Shown: positions 6,745-14,159, counted from the stretch's first letter. The stretch is DNA of 21,674 nt from CAYZRJ01 sp964480825 (GCA_964480825.1 CAYZRJ010000007.1:1-21674), one strand, 5' to 3'. Program-made: numbers and translations. Notes: generated from the letters alone by a model not told the origin.

Positions 6745-8022
6745 CTATAGAGTTTCAAAACTGGAGAGGATATCCAATACTTTTTTTTGGAATTCTTCTC
6801 CAGTTAGGTTTTTTATAGAGAATACGATTAATTTTGGGGTATACTGACTTGGAAGTTCTACATAAATTAAATCGTTCCCTCTCCATGAATAGCCTTTTAA
6901 TATAACTCCATCATATTTCCCGACTTTTATTGGTCCGTCTTCAGTTACTGCGTCATAACCTCTAACCACTTTGTAGTCTTCTTTCAAAAGTTTCTTTTGA
7001 CTTTCGATAGTGTTGCTAAAACTGCTACTTCTGTATCTATTCGTACTTATATATACGCCTATTCCATCGAAATTGTTGTTGTCTTTAAATGTTGTTTTAT
7101 CGCCCAATAATACAACAGTAGAAAGATCGTTTAACGGCGGCGCTGTAGCTTCGCAACAAGTTTCATCCAAATTCGGGTGCTTAAATGAGATTTTATTCTT
7201 ATCATCCACGAATGTTTTAAACGGTCCGATCGGTGTTTCGTTTTCAGGAAATAGCTTAAATGCGCGCAAAATCTCTTCCAGTATTGCCCGATACTTTTGT
7301 TTGTATCCAAAGTCACCTTTATATAACTGTACTATTTCAAAATAAATTCCGAATTTTTGTACATACGAAACTAAATAGTCTCCGTCGCAATTTAAGATTT
7401 CAAAAGTTCTGGCGTCCAACCCGCTTATTATTGTCTTGTTTGCTTTGGAAAATATGGCAGTGCTTGGACACTTAGTTTTAAAGCTTTCCATTTTTGTTTG
7501 CGTAATGCCATCTATCGTTCTAATTACCACATCAAGTGGAGTCACTCTAAAAATATATCCTTCGCTCGGAGAACTTTCGTTTACTTCGTCCGGATTTAAA
7601 TTATTTTTATCATAAATAACATCTACCCTAAGCGCAGGATTTTCGGTTTCGATCACCGTTGCGTCACTAGGGTGTCTGATAAAAACCCTAATTTTTTGGC
7701 TTCTGTATAACGTCCACGTTGTCGTATCTGTATTTTTGTACGGGTCTTCGGGAGTAGTTTGTTCTTGGGGTTTTTGCTCGACGGTAAAAGCAGGGGGGGA
7801 TACTTTATTTTTTTGTACTTCATAAATTCGATCTGCAATATACAAAGTAATAAAAACTAAAATTACTTTTAAAACTATCATCCACTTTCTAAAGCGTTTT
7901 CTTTTTTTTTCAATTTCCTGTTCTCGTTTTTGTTGGCTAAGTTCAAGTAAGCCTCTGTCGTCTATAGGTGTTTGCGGAAAAATAGTTGTAATCGAATCAT
8001 TTTCTTGCATTCCATTAATCAT
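6745..8022 (-). CDS. Membrane-anchored protein with two similar extracytoplasmic halves
   Basis: The 425-residue product starts with a polar, then strongly basic, cytoplasmic segment (to about 46) and has one membrane helix (about 47-63). A proline/threonine/glutamate-rich linker (about 75-100) leads to two regions of similar layout. Each opens with a strand pair ending in F-x-HP (VFIRHPSDA near 116, ISFKHPNL near 283). Each closes with an amphipathic helix, EEILRAFKLF and KVLDILSSFETL. This entry strand plus closing I-x-x-F helix is typical of PsbP-like or similar small alpha/beta folds seen in CPR anchored proteins, so I infer a duplicated domain. Four cysteines occur in the extracytoplasmic part, including a CC pair. 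Function is unknown. It is divergent from the lysine-rich micro-protein and convergent with the histidine kinase. In-frame ATGs at 8022 and 8010 are both possible starts. Confidence 0.82.
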   Translation of the reverse strand: MINGMQENDSITTIFPQTPIDDRGLLELSQQKREQEIEKKRKRFRKWMIVLKVILVFITLYIADRIYEVQKNKVSPPAFTVEQKPQEQTTPEDPYKNTDTTTWTLYRSQKIRVFIRHPSDATVIETENPALRVDVIYDKNNLNPDEVNESSPSEGYIFRVTPLDVVIRTIDGITQTKMESFKTKCPSTAIFSKANKTIISGLDARTFEILNCDGDYLVSYVQKFGIYFEIVQLYKGDFGYKQKYRAILEEILRAFKLFPENETPIGPFKTFVDDKNKISFKHPNLDETCCEATAPPLNDLSTVVLLGDKTTFKDNNNFDGIGVYISTNRYRSSSFSNTIESQKKLLKEDYKVVRGYDAVTEDGPIKVGKYDGVILKGYSWRGNDLIYVELPSQYTPKLIVFSIKNLTGEEFQKKVLDILSSFETL

Positions 8023-8030
8023 ACTAGATA

Positions 8031-8059
8031 TTGACTTTATATGAAAATAAATATGTAAT
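8031..8059 (+). promoter_or_regulatory. Promoter of the lysine-rich micro-protein
   Basis: TTGACT (8031-8036), a 17-bp spacer and TGTAAT (8054-8059). The start would be near 8066, leaving about 60 nt of AT-rich leader before the Shine-Dalgarno. Confidence 0.55.
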
Positions 8060-8127
8060 TAGAATAAGAAATAAAAAAATTTTCGGCGTGCCCAATATTT
8101 ATTTATTTTAGAGGGGGTGACTTGCAG

Positions 8128-8202
8128 ATGGTAGTAAAAAAGAAAAAGAAAGCAGTTAAAAAGACAGCAGCTAAGAGTAAGAAAAAAGCTAAACGAAAAT
8201 AG
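8128..8202 (+). CDS. 24-residue lysine-rich micro-protein
   Basis: ATG at 8128 opens a 24-codon frame ending in TAG at 8202: three starting residues (MVV), then a run of lysines broken only by alanine, valine, threonine, serine and one arginine (15 of 24 residues are lysine). GAGGGGGTGA (8111-8120) ends 7 nt before the ATG and is the strongest Shine-Dalgarno in the window. With a promoter at 8031-8059 and a terminator at 8262-8292 it forms a complete transcription unit. Such a basic peptide most likely binds nucleic acid, like the C-terminal tails of histone-H1-like bacterial proteins, or associates with the ribosome; both ideas are inference. It is too short for routine gene finders, but the translation signals make chance unlikely. 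Confidence 0.72.
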   Translation: MVVKKKKKAVKKTAAKSKKKAKRK

Positions 8203-8229
8203 TCTTTTGTTTTTAACTGATTATATTTA

Positions 8230-8258
8230 GACCGTAATCGGTCGCAGGCGAAGCCGAT
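8230..8258 (+). other. Paired hairpins in the micro-protein 3' UTR
   Basis: GACCG-TAAT-CGGTC (8230-8243) is followed by GGC-GAA-GCC (8247-8255). An alternative pairing joins ATCGG (8237-8241) with CCGAT (8254-8258) and excludes both. The GCGAAGC core also occurs at 1529-1535. This may be a 3' UTR structure or part of a small RNA. Confidence 0.35.
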
Positions 8259-8261
8259 GAG

Positions 8262-8292
8262 ATGGCTCTGATTTTTTCGGAGCCATTTCTTT
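8262..8292 (+). terminator. Intrinsic terminator after the micro-protein gene
   Basis: ATGGCTCTG (8262-8270) pairs with CGGAGCCAT (8278-8286, one G-U pair) around a T-rich loop. TTCTTTTT follows. Confidence 0.85.
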
Positions 8293-8295
8293 TTA

Positions 8296-8310
8296 TGTTA
8301 GACTACTCAC
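8296..8310 (+). promoter_or_regulatory. Extended -10 promoter of the methyltransferase
   Basis: TGT-TAGACT (8296-8304) ends 6 nt before the ATG at 8311, so the mRNA should be leaderless. The -10 hexamer is imperfect (4/6). Confidence 0.4.
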
Positions 8311-8916
8311 ATGAATATCAGCAACGTAATTTTAAATTTTGGGTGCGGTGATACCGTCATGGACGGTGCGATTAATATTGACCACATTAAACTTCCAAAC
8401 GTTGATATGGTTTTTGATTTCGAAAAATATCCTTATCCTTTTGAAGATAGTTCGGTAGACGAGATTCACATGTATTTTGTTTTAGAACATTTGGTTGACC
8501 ATTTGGGGGTCATAAAAGAATTACATCGAATACTTAAAAAAGGCGGAATGTTGTACATTCGCGTACCACATGGTTCGGGATGTTACGGTCAATGGGGAGA
8601 ATTTACGCATCAACGTGGTTATGGTTTTAGATCATTTGATATTTTCTCTGATGACTCATCGCGATCTTACTATACCGATATACGCTTTAAAATTCACAAA
8701 CGAAAGTGTAAATATTTTTTAACATATCCTTACGATTTTTATAAATATAATACTTGGATCCCTCATTGGGAAAAGTTTTGGTATGCTCCATTTATAAAAT
8801 TATATGTCGATATAGTTCAATCTTTAATCGATCTAAGTCCCGAGATTTTTGAGCGTTTTTGGTGTTATTGGGTGGGTGGCGCCGCCGAGGTGTATGTCGA
8901 GATGGAAAAAGTTTGA
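8311..8916 (+). CDS. Class I SAM-dependent methyltransferase
   Basis: The 201-residue protein has the class I methyltransferase fold. Motif I, VILNFGCGDTVMDGAINID (residues 6-24), binds S-adenosylmethionine. An acidic strand-end segment (MVFDFEKYPYPFEDSSVDEI) and the FVLEHL motif follow, with a typical ELHRILKKGGMLYIRVPH region for strand 5. The C-terminal third is rich in aromatic residues (Y, W, F), perhaps a substrate-binding cap. Members of this subfamily often sit in surface glycan clusters, but no glycosyltransferase is nearby, so the substrate is unknown. A leaderless start is likely. The stop codon lies 6 nt from the convergent HD-domain gene, with no terminator between them. Confidence 0.88.
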   Translation: MNISNVILNFGCGDTVMDGAINIDHIKLPNVDMVFDFEKYPYPFEDSSVDEIHMYFVLEHLVDHLGVIKELHRILKKGGMLYIRVPHGSGCYGQWGEFTHQRGYGFRSFDIFSDDSSRSYYTDIRFKIHKRKCKYFLTYPYDFYKYNTWIPHWEKFWYAPFIKLYVDIVQSLIDLSPEIFERFWCYWVGGAAEVYVEMEKV

Positions 8917-8922
8917 TAAAGT

Positions 8923-9522
8923 TTAAAAACCCAAAAGTTCGTGATTAATCTTCATTGCGTTTAAAGTTATCTCAACAAACTTATCTAAAGGAATATTTAA
9001 CTTTGTCTCGCATTGCTGAATCTGTTCCCGCGAAACCTGACGAGCAAATTCTTTTTGTTTGAACTTTTTCAAAACACTTGTTGTCTCGACCAGCTGAAGT
9101 TGTTTCTCGGGTCGTACTAAGGTTACTGCAACAATAAATCCTGTGAGTTCATCGCAACATTCTAAAGTCCACTCGAGTAAAGTTTCGGGTTCGCGTAGGT
9201 GTGTGTGAGGATTGTTGTGAGATCTAAATACATTTAACATTTCTTTCGGCGTGTCGTATTGTTCGAGCCATTCTAAAAGCATTACGGTATGTTTGTCCGG
9301 AGTGCTTGTAGTTTGTTCCCAGTCTGCGTCGTGAAGTGTGCCGATTATTTCCCACTGTTCACGTGTAAGTTTGCCGAGATCACGATCTTCGGTTTTATAG
9401 TGATCGTAAAATGCAGTTAAAGTATTACCGACCGCAAAACAATGTCTTTGTAAATTTAAGTTTTGCACATTTTCTTGGAGCAATTTTTTCGCAGAGTCCA
9501 AAGTTAGTTCAATTTTTTGCAT
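8923..9522 (-). CDS. HD-domain hydrolase-like protein
   Basis: The 199-residue protein carries the HD signature: H27 in QRHCFAVG, H64-D65 in GTLHDADWE, a histidine in FRSHNN (H102) and D124 in ECCDELTG. HD proteins are metal-dependent phosphohydrolases acting on nucleotides or phosphate esters. This short single-domain form is common in bacteria as a predicted hydrolase of unknown substrate. The C-terminal 50 residues are helical and polar. It follows lysS with a 3-nt gap, and the AGGGG at the end of lysS serves as its Shine-Dalgarno, so it belongs to the greA-lysS operon. The substrate is unknown. Confidence 0.88.
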   Translation of the reverse strand: MQKIELTLDSAKKLLQENVQNLNLQRHCFAVGNTLTAFYDHYKTEDRDLGKLTREQWEIIGTLHDADWEQTTSTPDKHTVMLLEWLEQYDTPKEMLNVFRSHNNPHTHLREPETLLEWTLECCDELTGFIVAVTLVRPEKQLQLVETTSVLKKFKQKEFARQVSREQIQQCETKLNIPLDKFVEITLNAMKINHELLGF

Positions 9523-9525
9523 AAT

Positions 9526-11010
9526 TTATCCCCTTGCTTTTGGTTTTAAAGTCGGAAATGCAACGACATCTTTTATTGCCCACGTATCGGTTAAAAACAT
9601 AACAAGTCGATCAATACCAAAACCAATTCCGCCGAGAGGCGGACAACCGTACTCCAGAGCCTCAATGAAATCTTCATCCAAAGGCATGGCTTCAGTATCC
9701 CCTTCTTTCATATTTTTTTGTTCAGTTTCAAAGCGAAGGCGCTGTTCGACACCCGAAACAATTTCGCTCCAGCCGTCAAAAATTTCAACTCCACCGATAT
9801 AGCCTTCGAATCTTTCGGCACGATCCGGTTTGCTACGGTGCGCGCGCGACAGTGGGCTGACTGCAGACGGGTAGTCTATAACCCAAGTCGGTTCAATTAG
9901 TTTAGGTGTTATTTCATTGTCGTAGAGATTAAAGAGAAGCTTGTTCTTGTCCCATACCCCGCGTACATTTATTTTGTATTTTTTCTGAAGTTCTTTTGCG
10001 TCAACGTCAGTAACCCTTGCCCAATCTATACCCAAATGTTCTTTTAATAATTTATCCACGGTAACGCGTCTCCATTTTTTTGCGATGTTTACTGTTTGCC
10101 CGTTAACCACAATCGTCCCACCACCGGTAAGTTTTTTAACAAGATGTTTCGTCATTGTTTCAGCGAGGTTCATTACACGATTGTAATCTGCGTAGGCTTC
10201 GTACCACTCGAGCATGGTAAATTCGGGAAAGTGTGAGTGATCTATACCCTCGTTTCTAAAATTGCGCGCGATCTCAAAAACTTTTTCATAACCACCTACA
10301 ATTAAGCGTTTTAAATAAAGTTCCGGAGCCACCCTTAAATAGAAATCACAATCAAGTGCGTTAAAATGAGTGTTAAAAGGTTTTGCGTTTGTACCGCCAT
10401 ACAGAGATTGTAAAACCGGTGTTTCAACTTCGTCGAAATCTTTACTCCACAAAAACTTTCTAATTTCTTTTTCAATTTTCCATCGGGTGTCTATTATTTT
10501 TTTGGCTCCATCGTTTATTTGAAAATCGACATATCTGCGTCTGTATCTTTCTTCGATATCTTTAAAACCGTCCCATTTGTCAGGAAGCGGGCGAATAGAT
10601 TTGGATAAAATTCGGACGCTTTTTGTTTCTATCGAAACCTCACCTGTTTTGGTTTTCGTCAAATTACCAAAACCTTCAGCGAAATCTCCCACATCAAGCA
10701 AACCAAGATCGTCAAAATCAAGTTCACTTTTCTTGTAATTTGGTTTTTCTAAAACTGCTCTTTTTATATAGAGTTGTATTTTTCCGGATGAGTCTTTAAC
10801 GTCAATAAAGACAAGATCTTTATAAGAACGAATCGCTGTGATACGGCCGGTCGCGACCACACTTTTCCCCTCTAATTTATCGAAACCACCCGTAAGTTGT
10901 TTGTTTGAAGCTTTTTTATAAGTCTTAGCGGGGTAGGGATCAACGCCCAACTGTTTTAGTTTCTCTAATTTTTCTAAACGGATATTACGTAGTTCTGTGA
11001 GCGTTGCCAT
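9526..11010 (-). CDS. lysS: Lysyl-tRNA synthetase, class II
   Basis: This 494-residue enzyme charges tRNA-Lys with lysine. The N-terminal anticodon-binding OB fold covers about 48-135 (VVATGRITAIRSYKDLVFID). The class II catalytic core follows: motif 1 around 180-200, motif 2 at about 246-272 (FEIARNFRNEGI through PEFTMLEWYEAYADY), and motif 3 near 460-475 (GGIGFGIDRLVMFL). Length is normal for the bacterial family. Two departures are visible: the motif 2 loop reads DHSHFPEFT where bacterial enzymes usually have an RHNPEFT-like sequence, and GGTNAKPF replaces the usual GGAxARPF. It lies 24 nt after greA. A GATAAT box ends 6 nt before its ATG, so it may also have its own leaderless transcript. 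Confidence 0.96.
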   Translation of the reverse strand: MATLTELRNIRLEKLEKLKQLGVDPYPAKTYKKASNKQLTGGFDKLEGKSVVATGRITAIRSYKDLVFIDVKDSSGKIQLYIKRAVLEKPNYKKSELDFDDLGLLDVGDFAEGFGNLTKTKTGEVSIETKSVRILSKSIRPLPDKWDGFKDIEERYRRRYVDFQINDGAKKIIDTRWKIEKEIRKFLWSKDFDEVETPVLQSLYGGTNAKPFNTHFNALDCDFYLRVAPELYLKRLIVGGYEKVFEIARNFRNEGIDHSHFPEFTMLEWYEAYADYNRVMNLAETMTKHLVKKLTGGGTIVVNGQTVNIAKKWRRVTVDKLLKEHLGIDWARVTDVDAKELQKKYKINVRGVWDKNKLLFNLYDNEITPKLIEPTWVIDYPSAVSPLSRAHRSKPDRAERFEGYIGGVEIFDGWSEIVSGVEQRLRFETEQKNMKEGDTEAMPLDEDFIEALEYGCPPLGGIGFGIDRLVMFLTDTWAIKDVVAFPTLKPKARG

Positions 11011-11016
11011 ATCAGT

Positions 11017-11022
11017 ATTATC
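11017..11022 (-). promoter_or_regulatory. Possible internal leaderless promoter of lysS
   Basis: On the minus strand GATAAT (11022-11017) ends 6 nt before the lysS ATG, the same spacing seen at other leaderless genes here. It matches the -10 consensus at 5 of 6 positions. Confidence 0.35.
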
Positions 11023-11034
11023 TAGGCAAGTGGG

Positions 11035-11496
11035 TTAATAATCAATACGTTTAATTGTGTAGATAAGCTTTCCTACAGGAGCATCTACACCGACTTTTTC
11101 GCCGACCCTTTTGCCTAAAAGAGCTATTCCTAAAGGTGATTCGTGTGAAATCTTTTTTTCTAATGGGTTTGCTTCCGGTGTGCCGACAACATGAAAAGTG
11201 TCTTCATCGTCATCGATATGTACTGTAACTTTTGCTCCAAGTCCAACCACATCTTTATCTATCTTTGCGTCTGAAATTTTTGCATTGCGAACTATTTCCT
11301 CCAACTCTCCAATTCTACTTTCGACAGTAGATTGTTCTAGTCTTGCCGAGTCGTATTCTGCGTTTTCGGAAATATCGCCGTTTTCTCTTGCAACTTGGAT
11401 TCTTTTGGCGACTTCTGATCTTTTGACATCGAGCAATTCTTTTAATTCAATTTTTAATTTTTCGAGACCTTCTTTGGTCAACTGTACTATTTGCAT
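11035..11496 (-). CDS. greA: Transcription elongation factor GreA
   Basis: The 153-residue protein matches GreA along its whole length. The N-terminal coiled coil (about 1-75) carries RENGDISENAEYDSA, with D41 and E44 at its tip. These are the residues that enter the RNA polymerase secondary channel and help its active site cleave backtracked RNA. The C-terminal FKBP-like domain (about 80-153) ends with SPLGIALLGKRVGEKV and the usual strand pair. It is the first gene of a unit with lysS and the HD-domain gene. Two promoters are visible upstream, with an intrinsic terminator between them, so expression is probably controlled by termination in the leader. Confidence 0.96.
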   Translation of the reverse strand: MQIVQLTKEGLEKLKIELKELLDVKRSEVAKRIQVARENGDISENAEYDSARLEQSTVESRIGELEEIVRNAKISDAKIDKDVVGLGAKVTVHIDDDEDTFHVVGTPEANPLEKKISHESPLGIALLGKRVGEKVGVDAPVGKLIYTIKRIDY

Positions 11497-11502
11497 ATTT
11501 TA

Positions 11503-11511
11503 GATATAACA
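11503..11511 (-). promoter_or_regulatory. Proximal leaderless greA promoter
   Basis: On the minus strand TGT-TATATC (11511-11503) is an extended -10 box ending 6 nt before the greA ATG. It overlaps the end of the terminator's U tract, so transcripts from it bypass the hairpin. Confidence 0.45.
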
Positions 11512-11542
11512 AAAAATTTGCCCCACTGTGGAGTGGAGGCAA
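11511..11542 (-). terminator. Intrinsic terminator in the greA leader
   Basis: On the minus strand TTGCC-T-CCACT (11542-11532) pairs with AGTGG-GGCAA (11527-11518), a 10-bp stem with one bulged base and a CCAC loop. A and six Ts follow (11517-11511). No gene lies upstream on this strand, so its likely target is the transcript from the distal greA promoter. Confidence 0.75.
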
Positions 11543-11567
11543 CTATTCCTGTTGTTAGCAGAATGTA

Positions 11568-11596
11568 TTTATATCAAAAGTAGGCATAGATGTCAA
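11568..11596 (-). promoter_or_regulatory. Distal consensus greA promoter
   Basis: On the minus strand TTGACA (11596-11591), a 17-bp spacer and TATAAA (11573-11568), close to the ideal sigma-70 promoter. The start would be near 11561, about 65 nt before the greA ATG and about 20 nt before the terminator stem. Confidence 0.65.
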
Positions 11597-11625
11597 TCAA
11601 AAACCCTAGTTTGGTTGTCAAAACT

Positions 11626-11634
11626 TGTTATAAT
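11626..11634 (+). promoter_or_regulatory. Extended -10 promoter of the oligoendopeptidase
   Basis: TGT-TATAAT (11626-11634) is a perfect extended -10 box, 9 nt before ATG 11644. It lies downstream of the alternative ATG at 11590 and so supports 11644 as the start. Confidence 0.6.
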
Positions 11635-11643
11635 CAAGGTTAT

Positions 11644-13452
11644 ATGCTGAACATATCCGGGATAAAAACACAGTGGAATTTATTTATTCTTTTGTCGGAC
11701 GAAAATCCGGAAACTATTAAAACTAAAATAGAAGTGGCAACAAAAAGATGCAAAGATTTTGAAAACAAATTCGGTCTAGAACCACAAACCTTTGAAGACC
11801 CAAAACTGCTTAAAACCGCCCTCGAAGAATTAGAAGATATTTTTACGACTACCGGATGCAGTAACGATGTCGGTTCATACTTTAGCTTAAAAAGTTCTTT
11901 GGACGAATCAGACACAAAAATTAAAGCACAGCTGACAAAGATCGGAGACGCAATCCGGGACAATACTTTAATATTTCAAAGATTCCAAAACAAACTTTCA
12001 AAAATTCCCAAAGAAAAACAATCGACATTGCTAAGTGCTCCGGAATTAACGGAATTTAAAAGATTGCTGGAAACTAGTTTTGAAACTGGAAAATATCTGC
12101 TTTCTGAAGAAACCGAGAAAGCCTTAGTGTTAATTAACAACGTTTCGTATGGAAATTGGGTTAACATGATCTCCGAATTTTTATCTGCTGAAGAAGCATT
12201 TGTACCGAATAAAGACGGAATAAAAGAAATTAAGAATTTTAGCGAACTTTTCACTTTAATCGCGGAGCCAAAAAAAGAAATTCGCGACGGCGCCGCTAAA
12301 GCAATAAACGATATTTTAGCCAAGCACAGCAAGACTGCCGAGATAGAGCTAAACTCGGTTTTGGAATATAAAAAAATTAAAGATTTGCTTCGCGGCTATG
12401 AGCAACCCGAGTCATCTTTTAGCATAGATAATGAAATTAGCCTAACTGTTATAGATACTTTGATTTCTGAAGTTACAGAAAATTATAAAATTGTTCACGA
12501 TTTCTATGCGTTACGCGCGAAACTTTTGGGTATGGAAAAAATCAATTATTACGAACGAACCATTGAGTACGGATCGCTAAACCAAAAAACCACCTTCGAG
12601 GAATCTATTAACACAGTGTCCGACACTCTTTTAAAACTTGATCCCGAATTTAATAAAATCTTTGAAAACTTTTTGTACAACGGACAGATAGATGTTTACC
12701 CAAAAAAAGGAAAATCCGATGGAGCATTTTTATGCCCGTTGGGTAAAAATAAGCCATCGTTTATTTTGCTAAATTTTGATAATAAGCTTCAAAATACTTT
12801 TACCATCGCACACGAGATGGGACATGCAATTCACCACGAGCTAACAAACAAGAATCAAAGAGTATATTACACGGATCCAAGCATTTGTTTGGACGAAACA
12901 GCGAGTACTTTTATCGAGAGTTTTGTTGTGGAGAATATTTCCGGAGATTTAGACGATGAGACCAAACTTACCCTGTTAATAAGAGAGCTGGATGAGGCTG
13001 TAGCAACGGTATTTAGACAAATTGCCTGTTACAAATTTGAACGTGCCCTGCACAAAGATTATAGGGAAAAGGGGTTTTTATCTAGAGAAGAAATCGGTCA
13101 GTTATTTATACAAAACATGTCGGAGTACTGCGGTCCATCGGTTGTGATGAATGCAGAAGCAGAAAACTGGTGGGTATATTGGTCGCACATCCGAAGCTTT
13201 TTTTATGTTTTTTCTTACGCATTCGGTTATTTAGTTTCAAAAAATTTGCAGGGCTTGGTAAAAACTGACCCCGTAAATATTAGCAAAGTAAAAAAACTTT
13301 TTATAAGCGGTAGTTCTCTAAAACTTGAGGACGCGTTGAAAGAAGTCGGAATTGATATTAATAACAGAGAATTTTGGAAAAACGGAATTTCTCAAATCGA
13401 AGCTCTTTTAAACGAAGCCACACAACTCGCAAAAAAGCTGGGCAAAATATAA
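11644..13452 (+). CDS. M3-family oligoendopeptidase (PepF-like)
   Basis: The 602-residue protein is a zinc metallopeptidase of the M3 (thimet/oligoendopeptidase F) family, which trims short peptides in the cytoplasm. The zinc motif is HEMGH at 390-394 (TIAHEMGHAIHHE). The third ligand is expected in CLDETASTFIES, E418. Further family segments follow, including YCGPSVVMNAEAENWWVYWSH and FFYVFSYAFGYLVS. The N-terminal part is the typical all-helical domain beginning with TQWNLFILLSDENP. I set the start at 11644 rather than the upstream ATG 11590. The extended -10 box lies between the two, and the family's sequence normally begins at this tryptophan-containing segment. The gene converges on the PEBP gene through a shared terminator. 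Confidence 0.93.
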   Translation: MLNISGIKTQWNLFILLSDENPETIKTKIEVATKRCKDFENKFGLEPQTFEDPKLLKTALEELEDIFTTTGCSNDVGSYFSLKSSLDESDTKIKAQLTKIGDAIRDNTLIFQRFQNKLSKIPKEKQSTLLSAPELTEFKRLLETSFETGKYLLSEETEKALVLINNVSYGNWVNMISEFLSAEEAFVPNKDGIKEIKNFSELFTLIAEPKKEIRDGAAKAINDILAKHSKTAEIELNSVLEYKKIKDLLRGYEQPESSFSIDNEISLTVIDTLISEVTENYKIVHDFYALRAKLLGMEKINYYERTIEYGSLNQKTTFEESINTVSDTLLKLDPEFNKIFENFLYNGQIDVYPKKGKSDGAFLCPLGKNKPSFILLNFDNKLQNTFTIAHEMGHAIHHELTNKNQRVYYTDPSICLDETASTFIESFVVENISGDLDDETKLTLLIRELDEAVATVFRQIACYKFERALHKDYREKGFLSREEIGQLFIQNMSEYCGPSVVMNAEAENWWVYWSHIRSFFYVFSYAFGYLVSKNLQGLVKTDPVNISKVKKLFISGSSLKLEDALKEVGIDINNREFWKNGISQIEALLNEATQLAKKLGKI

Positions 13453-13476
13453 AATACGGTTTACCGTATTTTTTCG
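13451..13476. terminator. Bidirectional terminator between convergent genes
   Basis: AAAATACGG (13451-13459) and CCGTATTTT (13464-13472) form a perfect 9-bp stem with loop TTTA. T runs lie on both sides, and the hairpin overlaps the stop codons of both the oligoendopeptidase and the PEBP gene. Confidence 0.85.
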
Positions 13477-14093
13477 AAAACACCCATCAACTCACCCGTG
13501 TCTAAAATATGATCCTTCATTGCTTTATCAACTTGCTCACGGTTTGGACCGTCATCCAAATCCAATTTAATATCGAGAGCATAAATCCTAAAAAAATATC
13601 TATGTTTTCCTGTCGGTGGACACGGGCCGCGATATTCTGCAACTCCAAAATCATTTTCACCCAGTTTGACATTCCACGGCAGTCTGTTTTCATATATTTC
13701 CTTTGATTTGGGATCGATGTTATACAGAATCCAATGAGTCCAAGTCTTGTACGGGGAATCGGGGTCTTCGACAATGATAGCCAAACTTTTAGTTCCGATC
13801 GGAACGCCGGAAATACTCAACGGAGGACTTGCATCGTTGCCGTTACAGCTATTTTTCACCGGAATCATCGCCCCATCTTTAAAAGCCTTACTCGTTATTT
13901 TTAGTTCTCCCGGGTATTTATCTGTTACAACTACCGTAGTTTGTTTTTTATTAAAGAAATTTAAATTATCAAAACTGATTCCTCGCGATGCCAAAAATAA
14001 GTACAGTGCCACTGTACCCATTATCACAAGCAAAAATAAAACGAAGGTCAGCTGTTTATCTTTCACATCTTTGATGTCCTTAATATCTTTCAT
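13461..14093 (-). CDS. Membrane-anchored PEBP-family protein (YbhB/YbcL-like)
   Basis: The 210-residue product has a short charged start (MKDIKDIKDVKDKQ, a small KDI/KDV repeat), a membrane helix at about 15-35 and a linker. A phosphatidylethanolamine-binding-protein domain fills about 60-210. Family motifs are clear: EDPDSP (109-114), TWTHW (117-121) and EYRGPCPPTGKHRYFFRIYALD (153-174), which form the anion-binding pocket. C83 and C158 could make a disulfide outside the membrane. Bacterial YbhB-like proteins have no settled function. Most are soluble or periplasmic, so this anchored form suits an organism without a periplasm. A TATAAT box ends 9 nt before the ATG. It diverges from the DUF3048 gene across an 8-bp inverted repeat. 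Confidence 0.93.
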   Translation of the reverse strand: MKDIKDIKDVKDKQLTFVLFLLVIMGTVALYLFLASRGISFDNLNFFNKKQTTVVVTDKYPGELKITSKAFKDGAMIPVKNSCNGNDASPPLSISGVPIGTKSLAIIVEDPDSPYKTWTHWILYNIDPKSKEIYENRLPWNVKLGENDFGVAEYRGPCPPTGKHRYFFRIYALDIKLDLDDGPNREQVDKAMKDHILDTGELMGVFEKIR

Positions 14094-14102
14094 CTTGTAT
14101 TC

Positions 14103-14108
14103 ATTATA
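14103..14108 (-). promoter_or_regulatory. -10 box of the PEBP gene
   Basis: The minus strand reads TATAAT at 14108-14103, 9 nt before the ATG at 14093, giving a near-leaderless mRNA. The -35 position would fall inside the inverted repeat at 14116-14136. Confidence 0.55.
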
Positions 14109-14115
14109 TTAGTGC

Positions 14116-14136
14116 GCGATATATTTTGTATATCGC
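14116..14136. repeat. 8-bp inverted repeat, candidate operator
   Basis: GCGATATA-TTTTG-TATATCGC is a perfect inverted repeat in the 79-bp gap between divergent genes. It overlaps the -35 position for PEBP and abuts the one for DUF3048, so a bound dimer could control both. It has no U tract, so it is not a terminator. Confidence 0.5.
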
Positions 14137-14159
14137 TTCCTCGTATACCAAATACACTA

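Noticed and set aside
11590..11643. 18-residue N-terminal extension of the oligoendopeptidase
   Set aside because: A perfect extended -10 box lies between 11590 and 11644, and the extra residues do not resemble the family.
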